Source of the DNA: Verrucomicrobiota bacterium
Lineage (GTDB): Bacteria; Verrucomicrobiota; Verrucomicrobiia; Limisphaerales; J093
Direction: 5' to 3'
NCBI GenBank assembly: GCA_016716505.1
Contig: JADJWF010000004.1
Coordinates: 186,001 to 250,000, forward strand
DNA length: 64,000 bases
The translations under genes were made by a program, and so were the position numbers. This document shows, piece after piece, positions 51,810 to 60,109 of this stretch (positions are counted from its first letter, which is position 1; every line of letters starts with the position of its first letter). The notes beneath the pieces are model-generated. The model had not been told where the DNA came from, ran no database searches, and saw only the letters and a program-made list of their open reading frames with translations.

Positions 51810-52969
51810 GCCTGCCCGCGTTCGCTGCCGGCCGGAGCGGTCGCTGCCGTCGCGGCCAGCTTTTCTTCGCTCGTGGAGGGAAGGCGCCAGATTCCCGGAA
51901 TCGGGCGCCCGCACCGGTGACAGGCACCGTGGTCCGTCAGCCGATTGGCGCTCACGCGAAAACCGTGGCGTTCGACCAGCGTCTCGCCGCACCCGGGGCA
52001 GCGCGTGTCCTCCCACGGCACCACCTGGCCCGGCAGATTGCCGGCATAGACGAATCGCAAACCGGCCTCGACGCCAAATTCGACCGCCCGCAAGAGGTCG
52101 CTCGCCCGAGTTGCCGCCGGCTCGGTCAGCTTGTAGTCGGGATGAAACGCTGTGACATGCCACGGAATGTCCGGACTCACGGATGCGATGAACTCCGTCA
52201 GGCCCGTCAACTCGGCGTCCTCGTCATTGAATCCCGGCACCAGGAGCGTGACCACCTCCACCCAGATGCCCCGATCGTGCAGCGCCCGGATCGTTTCTTT
52301 CACGGTGCCCAGCCGTCCGCCGAGCGCCCGATAGCCCGCCTCGGTGAAGCACTTGAGGTCCACCTTGCACGCGGCCAGCCAGGGCGCGAGGAAGTCGAGC
52401 GCCTCGGGGGTGGCATTGCCGTTGGAGACGAAGCCGCACAAAAGCCCTGCCGGCCGCGCGCGCTCGAAGACCGCCACCGCCCACTCGGCGGTGATCAATG
52501 GTTCGTTGTAGCTGGACACCACCATTCGCGCCCCGTGCCGGCGCGCGGTCGCCACGAGTTGGTCGGGCGTGACGGTCTGAAACCGGGTCACCGCCGCCGG
52601 GTCGCGGAGCGCCTGACTGGTCAGCCAGTTCTGGCAGTAGGCGCAGTGGAAGTCGCAACCCAACATGCCGAAAGTCAGCGCTGCGCTGCCGGGAAGGACG
52701 TGGAAGAACGGCTTTTTCTCGATCGGATCGCAAGCCACGCCGGCGGCGTAACCGAAGGGAACTCGTAACGAACCGCCGGCGTTGAATCGCACCTTGCAAA
52801 TGCCCCGGCGCCCCTCAGCCAGCCGGCAACGGTGGCCGCAGGCCAGGCAACGCACAAACTCCCCCTCCTGCCGCCACAGCTTGCCGGGCGCGGTGTGGCA
52901 ATCCAGCGCCACGGCCAGCGGCGGGCGATCCGCCGTTGACAGATGCTTGCCCTGAGTCGCCGTGTTCAT
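51806..52969 (-). CDS. amrS: AmmeMemoRadiSam system radical SAM enzyme
   Basis: A 387-residue radical SAM protein. It has an N-terminal cysteine region (FVRCLACGHRCRLAEGRRGIC), the 4Fe-4S motif in FGMLGCDFHCAYCQNWLTSQ (CxxxCxxC), SSYNEPLITAEWAVAVFE and KCFTEAGYRALGG, all hallmarks of the AmmeMemoRadiSam radical SAM group related to pyruvate-formate-lyase activases. The C-terminus has two CxxC pairs (RCPGCGET, CHRCGRPI) forming a zinc or iron knuckle. It starts MNTATQGKHLS (52969) and overlaps the Memo-like gene by 4 bp. No substrate is known to me. Confidence 0.9.
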   Translation of the reverse strand: MNTATQGKHLSTADRPPLAVALDCHTAPGKLWRQEGEFVRCLACGHRCRLAEGRRGICKVRFNAGGSLRVPFGYAAGVACDPIEKKPFFHVLPGSAALTFGMLGCDFHCAYCQNWLTSQALRDPAAVTRFQTVTPDQLVATARRHGARMVVSSYNEPLITAEWAVAVFERARPAGLLCGFVSNGNATPEALDFLAPWLAACKVDLKCFTEAGYRALGGRLGTVKETIRALHDRGIWVEVVTLLVPGFNDEDAELTGLTEFIASVSPDIPWHVTAFHPDYKLTEPAATRASDLLRAVEFGVEAGLRFVYAGNLPGQVVPWEDTRCPGCGETLVERHGFRVSANRLTDHGACHRCGRPIPGIWRLPSTSEEKLAATAATAPAGSERGQA

Positions 52970-53079
52970 GGCTTGGGCAGGGCTGGAAGCCCTGAGGTAG
53001 TACGAGGGAAGATAGCCACAGCCGGCGCCCGCCGCCAAGCGGAAGTCCCTCAGCCGCTCTGCGGTGCCATCTCTGAAGC

Positions 53080-54222
53080 TCAAAATCGCTCGACCAGTTT
53101 TTCAATCAGGAAGCTGCTCTCCCGCAGCGCCTGACCGCAAAACGGACCGAACCAGTCTGCGACGCGGGCGAATTCCCGTTCAAACCCGGCCGGTCCCTCG
53201 CGTTCGATGAGTTCGGCGCTGCGCCGCAAGGAATCCACGTATTCGCGCAGCAGCGCGCGGCGCTCGGGCGACGCGCAGATGATGCTGCCGTACATCGCCC
53301 CATCCTGCGCGAACAAGCGGCCAATCATCCCCAGTTCCAACCGGTAAATCGGGCTGGAGAACTCCAGCGTGCGGTTGAGGTTCACATTGCGGTCGGCGAG
53401 GAACTTTCCAAACGCGAACGTGGCGAAGTGCCGCACCCCTTGCACGAGATCCATCAATTCGTCGTGTTCCTCCGGACTGATTGAGAGCACGATGTTTCCC
53501 CAGTCTGCAAGTTGATCCAGCACCCACTCGCAGGCCGGCGCATCGCGGCCGGGAGTGGCCACCACCACCTGTTGATCCATCGTGCTGCTCGACGGCCCGA
53601 ACAGCGGGTGCAGCCCCACCACTGGGCCCGGATGGGCTTCGAGCATGGCCTTCACCGGCGCCACCTTGAGGCTGGTCAGGTCGGCCAGGACACACCCTTC
53701 GGGCAGGAACGGCGCCAACCGGCGAATCACCGCCACGGTGTGCGCGATCGGCACGGTCACCAGCGCCAGCGCGGCACCCGCGCAAAGCCGACCGGCCTCG
53801 GGCCAGTCAGCCGCTTCGAGTACCCGGACCGCGTAGCCCGACTCCGAAAACCATCGGGCAAAGTAACTGCCCATCCGCCCGCGCCCCCCGACGATCACCA
53901 CCGTCGCGCCCGGTCGGACGCCGGTCTTGGCCACGTGCGCCGTCTGACGGACCCGCGACTGCCGGATGATGCACCGATACAGCTCCTCCACGAAATCGGG
54001 ATCGAGCCCGACCCGCGCGGCCTGATCCCGGCGTTGGGAAATCAGGTTTTCTTCCCGCGCGGCGTGATACACGGGCAAATGCGCGGCCCGCTTCAGCGCG
54101 ACGACCTCCTGCACCTTTGCCGCCCGGCGGGCCAGGAGCTCGACGATTTGCTGGTCCAGCGCGTCAATGTCCCCGCGCAGGGTTTCGAGACCCGGAGGAC
54201 CGTGGGTTGAATCGGCGTTCAT
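53080..54222 (-). CDS. tyrA: Chorismate mutase-prephenate dehydrogenase (T-protein type)
   Basis: A 380-residue fusion for tyrosine synthesis. Residues ~10-90 are an AroQ-type chorismate mutase (LRGDIDALDQQIVELLARRA, VVALKRAAHLPVY, EELYRCIIRQSRVRQ). From ~105, the NAD-dependent dehydrogenase starts with VVIVGGRGRMGSYFARWF; LADLTSLKVAPVKAMLE, GLHPLFGPSSSTMDQQVVV and FSSPIYRLELGMIGRLFAQD follow. Order, length (E. coli TyrA is 373) and motifs match the enterobacterial T-protein closely, an arrangement that is uncommon outside Gammaproteobacteria. The ATG 54222 begins just before the mutase domain. It stands next to amrS with a 110-bp gap. Confidence 0.93.
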   Translation of the reverse strand: MNADSTHGPPGLETLRGDIDALDQQIVELLARRAAKVQEVVALKRAAHLPVYHAAREENLISQRRDQAARVGLDPDFVEELYRCIIRQSRVRQTAHVAKTGVRPGATVVIVGGRGRMGSYFARWFSESGYAVRVLEAADWPEAGRLCAGAALALVTVPIAHTVAVIRRLAPFLPEGCVLADLTSLKVAPVKAMLEAHPGPVVGLHPLFGPSSSTMDQQVVVATPGRDAPACEWVLDQLADWGNIVLSISPEEHDELMDLVQGVRHFATFAFGKFLADRNVNLNRTLEFSSPIYRLELGMIGRLFAQDGAMYGSIICASPERRALLREYVDSLRRSAELIEREGPAGFEREFARVADWFGPFCGQALRESSFLIEKLVERF

Positions 54223-54549
54223 GTGCGGGGATCATTCCCCAGCAACCGCCGATTGCCAACCACGGGGCTGCGGGTCGGCTCTTCAAGGAAAGCTTTTCCG
54301 AAATGCCGGGTGCTCGAACCCATGCTCCCGCATCCAGCCGCCGCACAAGAAGGGTGTCCTGCTCTCCTCCGCTTGGACGAAAACGATGAAGCGATCCGCC
54401 TGCGGGCCCCTCCTCTCGCCGAATCACGAGGTGGGAAGGAAAGACCGTTGCCGGCCGACCGCAGGCTATTCCGAGCGAAGACCGGATGACGGAGCGGCAG
54501 ATGGGCGGGCCCGACGGGAAAAAGCCAACCGGCCCGCGGCGGGGGCAGA
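54223..54549. other. 327-bp intergenic region between tyrA and the HNH endonuclease gene
   Basis: No frame here has a recognisable domain. On the minus strand a short GCC-GGTT-GGC stem followed by TTTTT near 54524-54535 could be a weak terminator for the HNH gene. Nothing else stands out. Confidence 0.4.
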
Positions 54550-55170
54550 TTACCCGACCTCCTCGCCCAGCTCGACATTCCAGTAGGCGATGTCGAGGAA
54601 GTGCTTCCAGCTATCGTGGTAGGGCAGGCCGATCTGCACCTGCACAAACGGGCGCCACTTGGGCCGTTTGGGCCGGCGGATGAGCTTCATGCCGGCCTCC
54701 TCGGGCGTACGGTTGGCCTTGCGGGTATTGCAGGCCACGCAGGAGCAGACGATGTTTTCCCAGCTCGTTGGACCGCCCCGGTCGCGTGGAATCACGTGGT
54801 CGAGGTTGAGGTCCTTCCGCTCGAAGACGTGTCCGCAGTACTGACACGTGTTGCGATCCCGCTCGAAGATGTTGTGCCGGGTGAACTTGACCTCCTTCTT
54901 TGGAAGCCGGTCGAACATGAGCAGCAGGATCACCCGGGGCACGCGAATCCGGAACGACACGGTGTGAATGGACTCCGGGTGCGGCTCCGCTTGGGAAAGG
55001 TCCCGCCACTGGGAGAAGTTGAACGTCTGAAACGCGCCGTCCTCGGCGCTGGCGACAACCTGGGCGTGACCCTCAAAAAGCAGTGCCAGCGCCCGGCGGA
55101 CCGTGCAGACATTGACGGCCTGCCAGAGGCGGTTGAGCACCAGCACGTGTTGGTTGAGGTAAGTACCCAT
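54550..55170 (-). CDS. HNH endonuclease family protein
   Basis: A 206-residue protein of the type often annotated as HNH endonuclease in many phyla. The N-terminal part (LNQHVLVLNRLWQAVNVCTV, RALALLFEGHAQVV) is a conserved strand-helix module; the HNH domain spans ~110-165 with CQYCGHVF, LNLDHVIPRDRGGPTSWENI (His and Asn ligands) and CVACNTRKANRTPEEAG. Two CxxC pairs bind zinc. Stand-alone members are widely conserved and their role is not settled. The start is ATG 55170 (MGTYLNQHV); the upstream extension has no counterpart. Confidence 0.87.
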   Translation of the reverse strand: MGTYLNQHVLVLNRLWQAVNVCTVRRALALLFEGHAQVVASAEDGAFQTFNFSQWRDLSQAEPHPESIHTVSFRIRVPRVILLLMFDRLPKKEVKFTRHNIFERDRNTCQYCGHVFERKDLNLDHVIPRDRGGPTSWENIVCSCVACNTRKANRTPEEAGMKLIRRPKRPKWRPFVQVQIGLPYHDSWKHFLDIAYWNVELGEEVG

Positions 55171-55339
55171 ACCGATTCCCAACGTCTGACGGCACGCTAC
55201 CACCCGCAAAAAACCTGTGTCAACGGGGTGGCCCGTCGGTCCCCGGCGGCTGGGCTTCGTCTCGTGGACTGCAACGCTCTTCGACGGGACAGATCGCCCC
55301 CGCGCTTGCCGTTGCGAGTTGCCCGGCGCACCTTGCGGC

Positions 55340-55723
55340 ATGGAGCTGAAAGACTGGGTTGCTTTGGTGGTGGCCGTCGCCGTCGTCGCCGGATTCGTGA
55401 TGCTGCAGCGGTCTGGCTTGGTGGCTGCGGCCGAGGCGCGGGAACTCCTGCGGCAAGGGGCGAAGGTGTTCGACGTGCGCAGCCCCCAGGAGTTTGCCGC
55501 GCGTCACCTGCCCGGTGTCACGAATCTTCCACTGGATGATCTGCCATCCCGAATTGCCCGCGAGGTGCCGGACAAGAACTCCCCTCTGCTGCTGCACTGT
55601 CAGAGCGGCGCGCGCAGCGGGTCCGCAGCCCGCCTGCTCCGGCAACAGGGTTACACGCGCGTGTTCAATCTCGGGTCCCTGGCCCGTGCGGAAGCGATTC
55701 TGACCACCCCGCCCAAACAGTAG
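55340..55723 (+). CDS. Membrane-anchored rhodanese-domain protein
   Basis: A 127-residue protein with an N-terminal membrane helix (WVALVVAVAVVAGFVMLQ) and a rhodanese domain (residues ~30-120): EARELLRQGAKVFDVRSPQE, HLPGVTNLPLDDL and the active-site loop LLHCQSGARSGSAARLL, with the catalytic Cys, which takes sulfur from a donor. Small single-domain rhodaneses act in sulfur relay or redox protection. It is divergent from the HNH gene and convergent with the EEP gene, so it is transcribed alone. The start is ATG 55340. Confidence 0.9.
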   Translation: MELKDWVALVVAVAVVAGFVMLQRSGLVAAAEARELLRQGAKVFDVRSPQEFAARHLPGVTNLPLDDLPSRIAREVPDKNSPLLLHCQSGARSGSAARLLRQQGYTRVFNLGSLARAEAILTTPPKQ

Positions 55724-55771
55724 TTCCCTTCCACGGATACTCCTCCCTCACCGCTTCGTCCTCGCCGCCGG

Positions 55772-56905
55772 TCAGGGCACGCGGCGAATCCGGAAAAACG
55801 TCCCGCCGGTCCCCAGGGGGACTTCGTAATCAATTGCGTCTCCCCGCGTGTTCAGCGGACCGGCCAGCCGCGTCCACTGCGCCAGGTCGCTCGTGGCCTC
55901 GACCCAATACAAGTATTCCGGCACCGCCGCCCACGTCAGTCGCACGGCGCGTTCATCCGCCAGGGCCAACCGCACCAGGAACGGTGGCGCGTTCGGGCTT
56001 CGGAAGACCATCAGCAGCGGCAGGTGATCCGACGCCGTTCGGTCGTCTTCCCGGCGGAGTTCCGGCGGCAAGGTGTTCAAGGTCGCGGTGCGGAACACCT
56101 GGCTGCGCACGCTGTTGGTGGCGAGGAAGGTTCCCGGAAGGATGTAGTCATAGCGGACGCTCAGGCTGGCGAGCCGCGAGGACCACGTGCGGTCGTCACC
56201 ATTGGCGGGGTTGGTGGGCGTCGTCAGTTTGAGTCCGGTCGCGGCGTTCACGAGGCGTTGCACCGCCTGCCGGCTCTTGGCATTGGGACGGCCGATGTCC
56301 TCGTTCAGGTCGCCGGTCAAAACGTAAGGCCGCGCGCCGCGGCTGGGCAGAAAGGTTTTGACAAAGAAGTTCGAAATCGCGCCGGCCTCCGCGGCCCGGC
56401 GTTCGAAGTCTTCGTCGGCGGTGCTGCCGGCTTTGAGGTGAGTGGTGAAGACGTGCAGCGGCGCGGGAAACTCCGGCGCCGCGATCTCCGCCTCGAACAA
56501 ATCGCGGGCAAACCGGGCGGTAGAACCGAATTCGGAAAGCGGGGCGCCATCCAGCCAGCTCGTTGACCGCACGATGGGATGACGGCTGAGAATAACGCTG
56601 CGCGTGTAACCGTCGGTCCCCGAGTTGCGCGCCACGAAGTAGCCCGGCAGGTAGCGTTCGACGAAGCGGTCCATTTGCCAGGATTGCTCGAAGGGAATCT
56701 CCTGCAGCGTCAGCACATCCGGCTTGAGGTAGGAGACAATCCGCCCGATCGCCTGCACCTGCGGCGCGTTGGTGCTCCAGTCCGTCGCGCCGTTGCCGCC
56801 CACGTTCCAGTTCAGCAGCACCAGCGCCCGCGCCGCCGGCGCCACGAGCGCCAGCAGCACGAGCAGACCAGACCACCCCCAGCATCTTGCTACTCTGGCC
56901 CTCAC
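55772..56905 (-). CDS. Exported endonuclease/exonuclease/phosphatase family protein
   Basis: A 377-residue secreted EEP-fold enzyme. GWSGLLVLLALVAPAARALV is the signal peptide; the catalytic core has VLLNWNVGGNGATDW (Asn), DVLTLQEIPFEQSW (metal Glu), HVFTTHLKAGSTADEDFERR, YVLTGDLNEDIGRP (Asp/Asn) and DRTASDHLPLLM (Asp-His). These are all active-site blocks of the DNase I/exonuclease III superfamily, so it is probably a nuclease or phosphodiesterase. The C-terminal ~85 residues (VRLTWAAVPEYLYWVEATSD) form a beta-sandwich module common on secreted proteins of this lineage. It starts with GTG at 56905, overlapping the lipoate-ligase-like stop (GTGA). Confidence 0.88.
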   Translation of the reverse strand: MRARVARCWGWSGLLVLLALVAPAARALVLLNWNVGGNGATDWSTNAPQVQAIGRIVSYLKPDVLTLQEIPFEQSWQMDRFVERYLPGYFVARNSGTDGYTRSVILSRHPIVRSTSWLDGAPLSEFGSTARFARDLFEAEIAAPEFPAPLHVFTTHLKAGSTADEDFERRAAEAGAISNFFVKTFLPSRGARPYVLTGDLNEDIGRPNAKSRQAVQRLVNAATGLKLTTPTNPANGDDRTWSSRLASLSVRYDYILPGTFLATNSVRSQVFRTATLNTLPPELRREDDRTASDHLPLLMVFRSPNAPPFLVRLALADERAVRLTWAAVPEYLYWVEATSDLAQWTRLAGPLNTRGDAIDYEVPLGTGGTFFRIRRVP

Positions 56906-57672
56906 CTTTGGCAATGATAGTCCGGCCGGCCGTACTTGTCGCGGACCAGACGTGCGGCTTCGGCCTCGACCTCGGCCGGCAGGCGCCATTGCTCCCACCG
57001 AAGGCCCCAGTCCTGCGCGGCCACGGCGAGCACGGCGCCTTCCCAGACGGACCGATCGGGGGCGCCGGTCGGCGGTTGCACGGAGCCTTGGATCAGCAGG
57101 CCGGACTTCGTGCGACGCTGGGCTGCACCAGCGATCTTAGCGCCGCGCCAGAGGACATCGTTCACTTCCGCGCCCGCGAAACACGCCCCCGCCCCGTGCC
57201 GTGGCGCCGCTGCCAGTTCGGTCGCAAGGCCAAGTCGGCGGAAGGTGCGGTGCAGCCAGGCGTGCAGTCGCTCGTAGCTGTCCCGGGCGCGGAGGGCGTA
57301 CCAAGGGTGCTCCGGCGGAAACACCAGCGTGTACGTCCAGTCGCCATCGTGCGGGACCAGGCCGCCGCCGGAGGGACGGCGCAGCAGCGGGCGTAGCGGC
57401 GTGAGTGTGGCCACGTGGTCATAGCGCTGGGAGTAACCAAAGGTCGCGGCCGGCTGGCTCCAACCGTAGAAGCGCAACAGCGGTCGGCCGAGCTGGGGCG
57501 CCGCTGCCAGGAGCGCCTCATCCAGCGCCATGTTGAAAGCGGGGTCGCCCGGCGCCCCGGGCAGCCACCACCATTGCCCGCTGTCGCCGGGCAACGGTGC
57601 CAGGGGCGTGGCAGCAGCGGGGGTGGCCGCTTCGGCCGACGGCGGGACAACCTTGGTCCGTGGCAGGGTCAC
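56902..57672 (-). CDS. Lipoate-protein ligase A family protein
   Basis: A 256-residue protein of the biotin/lipoate transferase fold: WWWLPGAPGDPAFNMALDEA (opening typical of LplA), LLRFYGWSQPAATFGYSQ, RRPSGGGLVPHDGDWTYTL and, after EVNDVLWRGAKIAGAAQRR, the conserved Lys of the active site. It would attach lipoate or octanoate to an E2 or GcvH domain, though the substrate cannot be told. It starts with GTG at 57672, overlapping nth by 4 bp (GTGA), and itself overlaps the EEP gene by 4 bp. A ~25-residue Pro/Ala-rich stretch precedes the domain. Confidence 0.85.
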   Translation of the reverse strand: MTLPRTKVVPPSAEAATPAAATPLAPLPGDSGQWWWLPGAPGDPAFNMALDEALLAAAPQLGRPLLRFYGWSQPAATFGYSQRYDHVATLTPLRPLLRRPSGGGLVPHDGDWTYTLVFPPEHPWYALRARDSYERLHAWLHRTFRRLGLATELAAAPRHGAGACFAGAEVNDVLWRGAKIAGAAQRRTKSGLLIQGSVQPPTGAPDRSVWEGAVLAVAAQDWGLRWEQWRLPAEVEAEAARLVRDKYGRPDYHCQR

Positions 57673-58364
57673 GCCTTGACGCCCCGCCGGGGACAGAGCG
57701 ACCGAATCTCGCAACCCTCGCAATCGGGCTTGCGGGCGGAGCACCGCCGGCGGCCGTGCCAGATCAGCCAGTGGCTGAACAACGTCCAGTCTTCGCGCGG
57801 CACCAGCGCCATCAGGTCCCGCTCGATCTTCTCGGGCTGTTTCTCCCAGGTCAGGCCAAGTCGCTGACTGAGGCGGGCGACGTGGGTGTCCACGACCACG
57901 CCTTCGTTGAGTCCGAACGCATTGCCCAAGACCACATTGGCGGTCTTACGGCCGACGCCAGCGAGCGCGACCAGTTCTTCGAGAGAGCGGGGCACCTCGC
58001 CGCCATGCCGCGCAAGCAACTGCTGGCAGCAGGCGCGAATCGCGCGCGCTTTGTTCCGAAAGAAACCCAAGCTCGCGATGTCGCGTTCCAGTTCGGCTGC
58101 GTCCGCCCGGGCGTAGTCCGCTGCCGACCGGTACTTGCGAAACAGGTCGGCCGTCACGCGGTTGACCATCTTGTCCGTGCATTGCGCCGACAGGATCGTG
58201 GCGATCAATAGCTCGAGCGGATTGGCGAACTGCAGCTCGCAGTGCGCCTCCGGATAGGTCCGGCGCAGCCCCGCGATGATCGCGCGGACCCGCTCGCTCA
58301 ACGCGGCTTTGGTTTCCCGGGGCACGACTGCCTGTGGCTTGTGGTCCCTTAACAGTGCGTCCAC
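57669..58364 (-). CDS. nth: Endonuclease III
   Basis: Endonuclease III removes oxidised pyrimidines and cuts at abasic sites. The 231-residue protein has LLIATILSAQCTDKMVNRVT, the helix-hairpin-helix in LVALAGVGRKTANVVLGNAF with the catalytic Lys, VVVDTHVARLSQRLGL with the catalytic Asp, and the 4Fe-4S cluster cysteines CSARKPDCEGCEIRSLC near the end (C-x6-C-x2-C-x5-C). The frame is open to 58469, overlapping xylB; I choose the GTG at 58364 (VDALLRDHK), which leaves a 64-bp gap to xylB and family-like length. Confidence 0.95.
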   Translation of the reverse strand: MDALLRDHKPQAVVPRETKAALSERVRAIIAGLRRTYPEAHCELQFANPLELLIATILSAQCTDKMVNRVTADLFRKYRSAADYARADAAELERDIASLGFFRNKARAIRACCQQLLARHGGEVPRSLEELVALAGVGRKTANVVLGNAFGLNEGVVVDTHVARLSQRLGLTWEKQPEKIERDLMALVPREDWTLFSHWLIWHGRRRCSARKPDCEGCEIRSLCPRRGVKA

Positions 58365-58428
58365 AGCGACACCGCCGCCCGCGCGGAAACCACGGCGGTC
58401 GGTTCGCCGGCCGGCGCCAAAACACTCC

Positions 58429-59961
58429 TCAGCGTGTGATGAGCCGGCGGTGCTTCTCGAACGCGCCACGCAGGCTGGCCGACAGCTCGTCCTGCAACGC
58501 TTGCAGTTCCGCGTACACTTTGACTGCTGCCTTGTCGGGAGTGGCGCGTTCCTTCGCGTTGAGCGTCACGTATTCGTCGCAGATGTCCTCGATGCGGGCC
58601 TTCTCGCCGGCCTGCTGCCGCCAGCACCACAGAGCCTGGAGGGCGGCGCCGTAGGCCGCGCCCTCGGCGACCTTCAGCGTCACCACTTCGGCGTTGAAAA
58701 TGTCCGCCATGATCTGCCGCCAGAGTTTCGAGTTGGCGCCGCCGCCGGTCGCGCGCACCTGCCGGGCCTTCACGCCGAGTTCCGCCAGCCGGCGCAGGCC
58801 GTAGTTCATGCCCAGCGTGACGCCTTCCATCGAGGACCGGGCAAAGTGGCCGGCGGTGAAGGTCTTCGGGCGCACGCCGAAATACACGCCCGTCCCCGCC
58901 GGGACGTTTGGCGTGCGCTCGCCCTCCAAGTACGGCAGCAACAGGAGGCCGTCCGATCCCGCCGGGGCCTTCGCGGCGGCGACGTCGAACTCCCGGAAGT
59001 CCATGCCGAAATCCAGGCGCACCATCTCAGTGGCCACCGTGACGTTCATGGTGCAAAGCAGCGGCAGCCAGCGGTTGGTGGAGTCGCAGAAGGCGGCGAT
59101 CTCGCCGCGCGGGTCCACGACGGGCTGGTCACAGCAGGCGTAAATGGTGCCGCTGGTGCCGAAGCTGGCGGTGATCACGCCGGCCCGCACGTTACCCGTG
59201 CCAATGGCGCCCATCATGTTGTCGCCGCCGCCGGCGCTGACCAGCACGTCGGTGTTCAAACCGAGCGCCTTCGCCGTGGCCGGCTGCAGCGTGCCCGCCG
59301 GCAGGTCACTGGCCTGCAACGGCGGCAGCTTGCCCGCGAGGTCGGCGTCAATGGCGTCGAGCACCGGCCTGGTCCAGGTGCGAGTGCGCACGTCCAAGAG
59401 GGCCGTGCCGCTGGCGTCGCCGTACTCCATCACCGCCCGGCCGGTGAGCCACCAGTTGAGGTAGTCGTGCGGCAGGAGGATGGTGGCCAGGCGCGCGAAG
59501 TTCTTCGGCTCGTGTTTCTTCAACCACAGGATTTTCGAGGCCGTGAAACCCGGCAGCACGGCGTTGCCCATCAGTTGAATCGTGGCGTCCACGCCGCCGA
59601 CCGCGCGCATGATCTCGTCACACTCCGCCGCGGTGGCGGTGTCGCACCAGAGTTTGGCCGGGCGGATTACTTCGCCGTTCTTGTCGAGGGGCACGAAGCC
59701 ATGTTGCTGGCCACTCACGCCGATGGCCTTGACCTCGCCCGCCGTGGCGCCGGCGGCCTTGAGCGCCTGCTTGATGGCCTTGGCCGTGGCGTCGCGCCAG
59801 GTGTGCGGGTGCTGCTCTTTCGCTCCCGCGGGCAGGTTCGGAAGCAGATCGTACTTCACGGAGCCGGTGCCGATGACCTTCTTCGCCCGAACGTCGAGGA
59901 CGAGGGCCTTGGTGGATTGGGTGCCGCTGTCAATGCCGATGACCAGGGTGCGCTTTGCCAT
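58429..59961 (-). CDS. xylB: Xylulokinase
   Basis: A 510-residue FGGY-family sugar kinase that phosphorylates D-xylulose for entry into the pentose phosphate pathway. LVIGIDSGTQSTKALVLD starts it (phosphate-1 loop); ISVSGQQHGFVPLD-like GVSGQQHGFVPLDKNG is diagnostic of xylulokinase; then LWCDTATAAECDEI, LGFTASKILWLKKHEP-like GFTASKILWLKKHEP, SFGTSGTIYACC, LPYLEGERTPNVPAGTG and RATGGGANSKLWRQIMADIF. No xylose isomerase or transporter is adjacent in the window. The ATG 59961 begins right at the family start. Confidence 0.94.
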   Translation of the reverse strand: MAKRTLVIGIDSGTQSTKALVLDVRAKKVIGTGSVKYDLLPNLPAGAKEQHPHTWRDATAKAIKQALKAAGATAGEVKAIGVSGQQHGFVPLDKNGEVIRPAKLWCDTATAAECDEIMRAVGGVDATIQLMGNAVLPGFTASKILWLKKHEPKNFARLATILLPHDYLNWWLTGRAVMEYGDASGTALLDVRTRTWTRPVLDAIDADLAGKLPPLQASDLPAGTLQPATAKALGLNTDVLVSAGGGDNMMGAIGTGNVRAGVITASFGTSGTIYACCDQPVVDPRGEIAAFCDSTNRWLPLLCTMNVTVATEMVRLDFGMDFREFDVAAAKAPAGSDGLLLLPYLEGERTPNVPAGTGVYFGVRPKTFTAGHFARSSMEGVTLGMNYGLRRLAELGVKARQVRATGGGANSKLWRQIMADIFNAEVVTLKVAEGAAYGAALQALWCWRQQAGEKARIEDICDEYVTLNAKERATPDKAAVKVYAELQALQDELSASLRGAFEKHRRLITR

Positions 59962-60109
59962 AGTTTGGATCGTTTACGCCAGAGCCTTTGCGACCCCTGC
60001 GCAGACTGCAATCGAAAAGGGAACGGCTCCGGACAGCGCAAGCCGGCGGCAGCCGGGAAGCGTGGCGTTGTGACGCGGAGCGATGCTGGGTTCGCTGCCG
60101 GGCGCCCGG

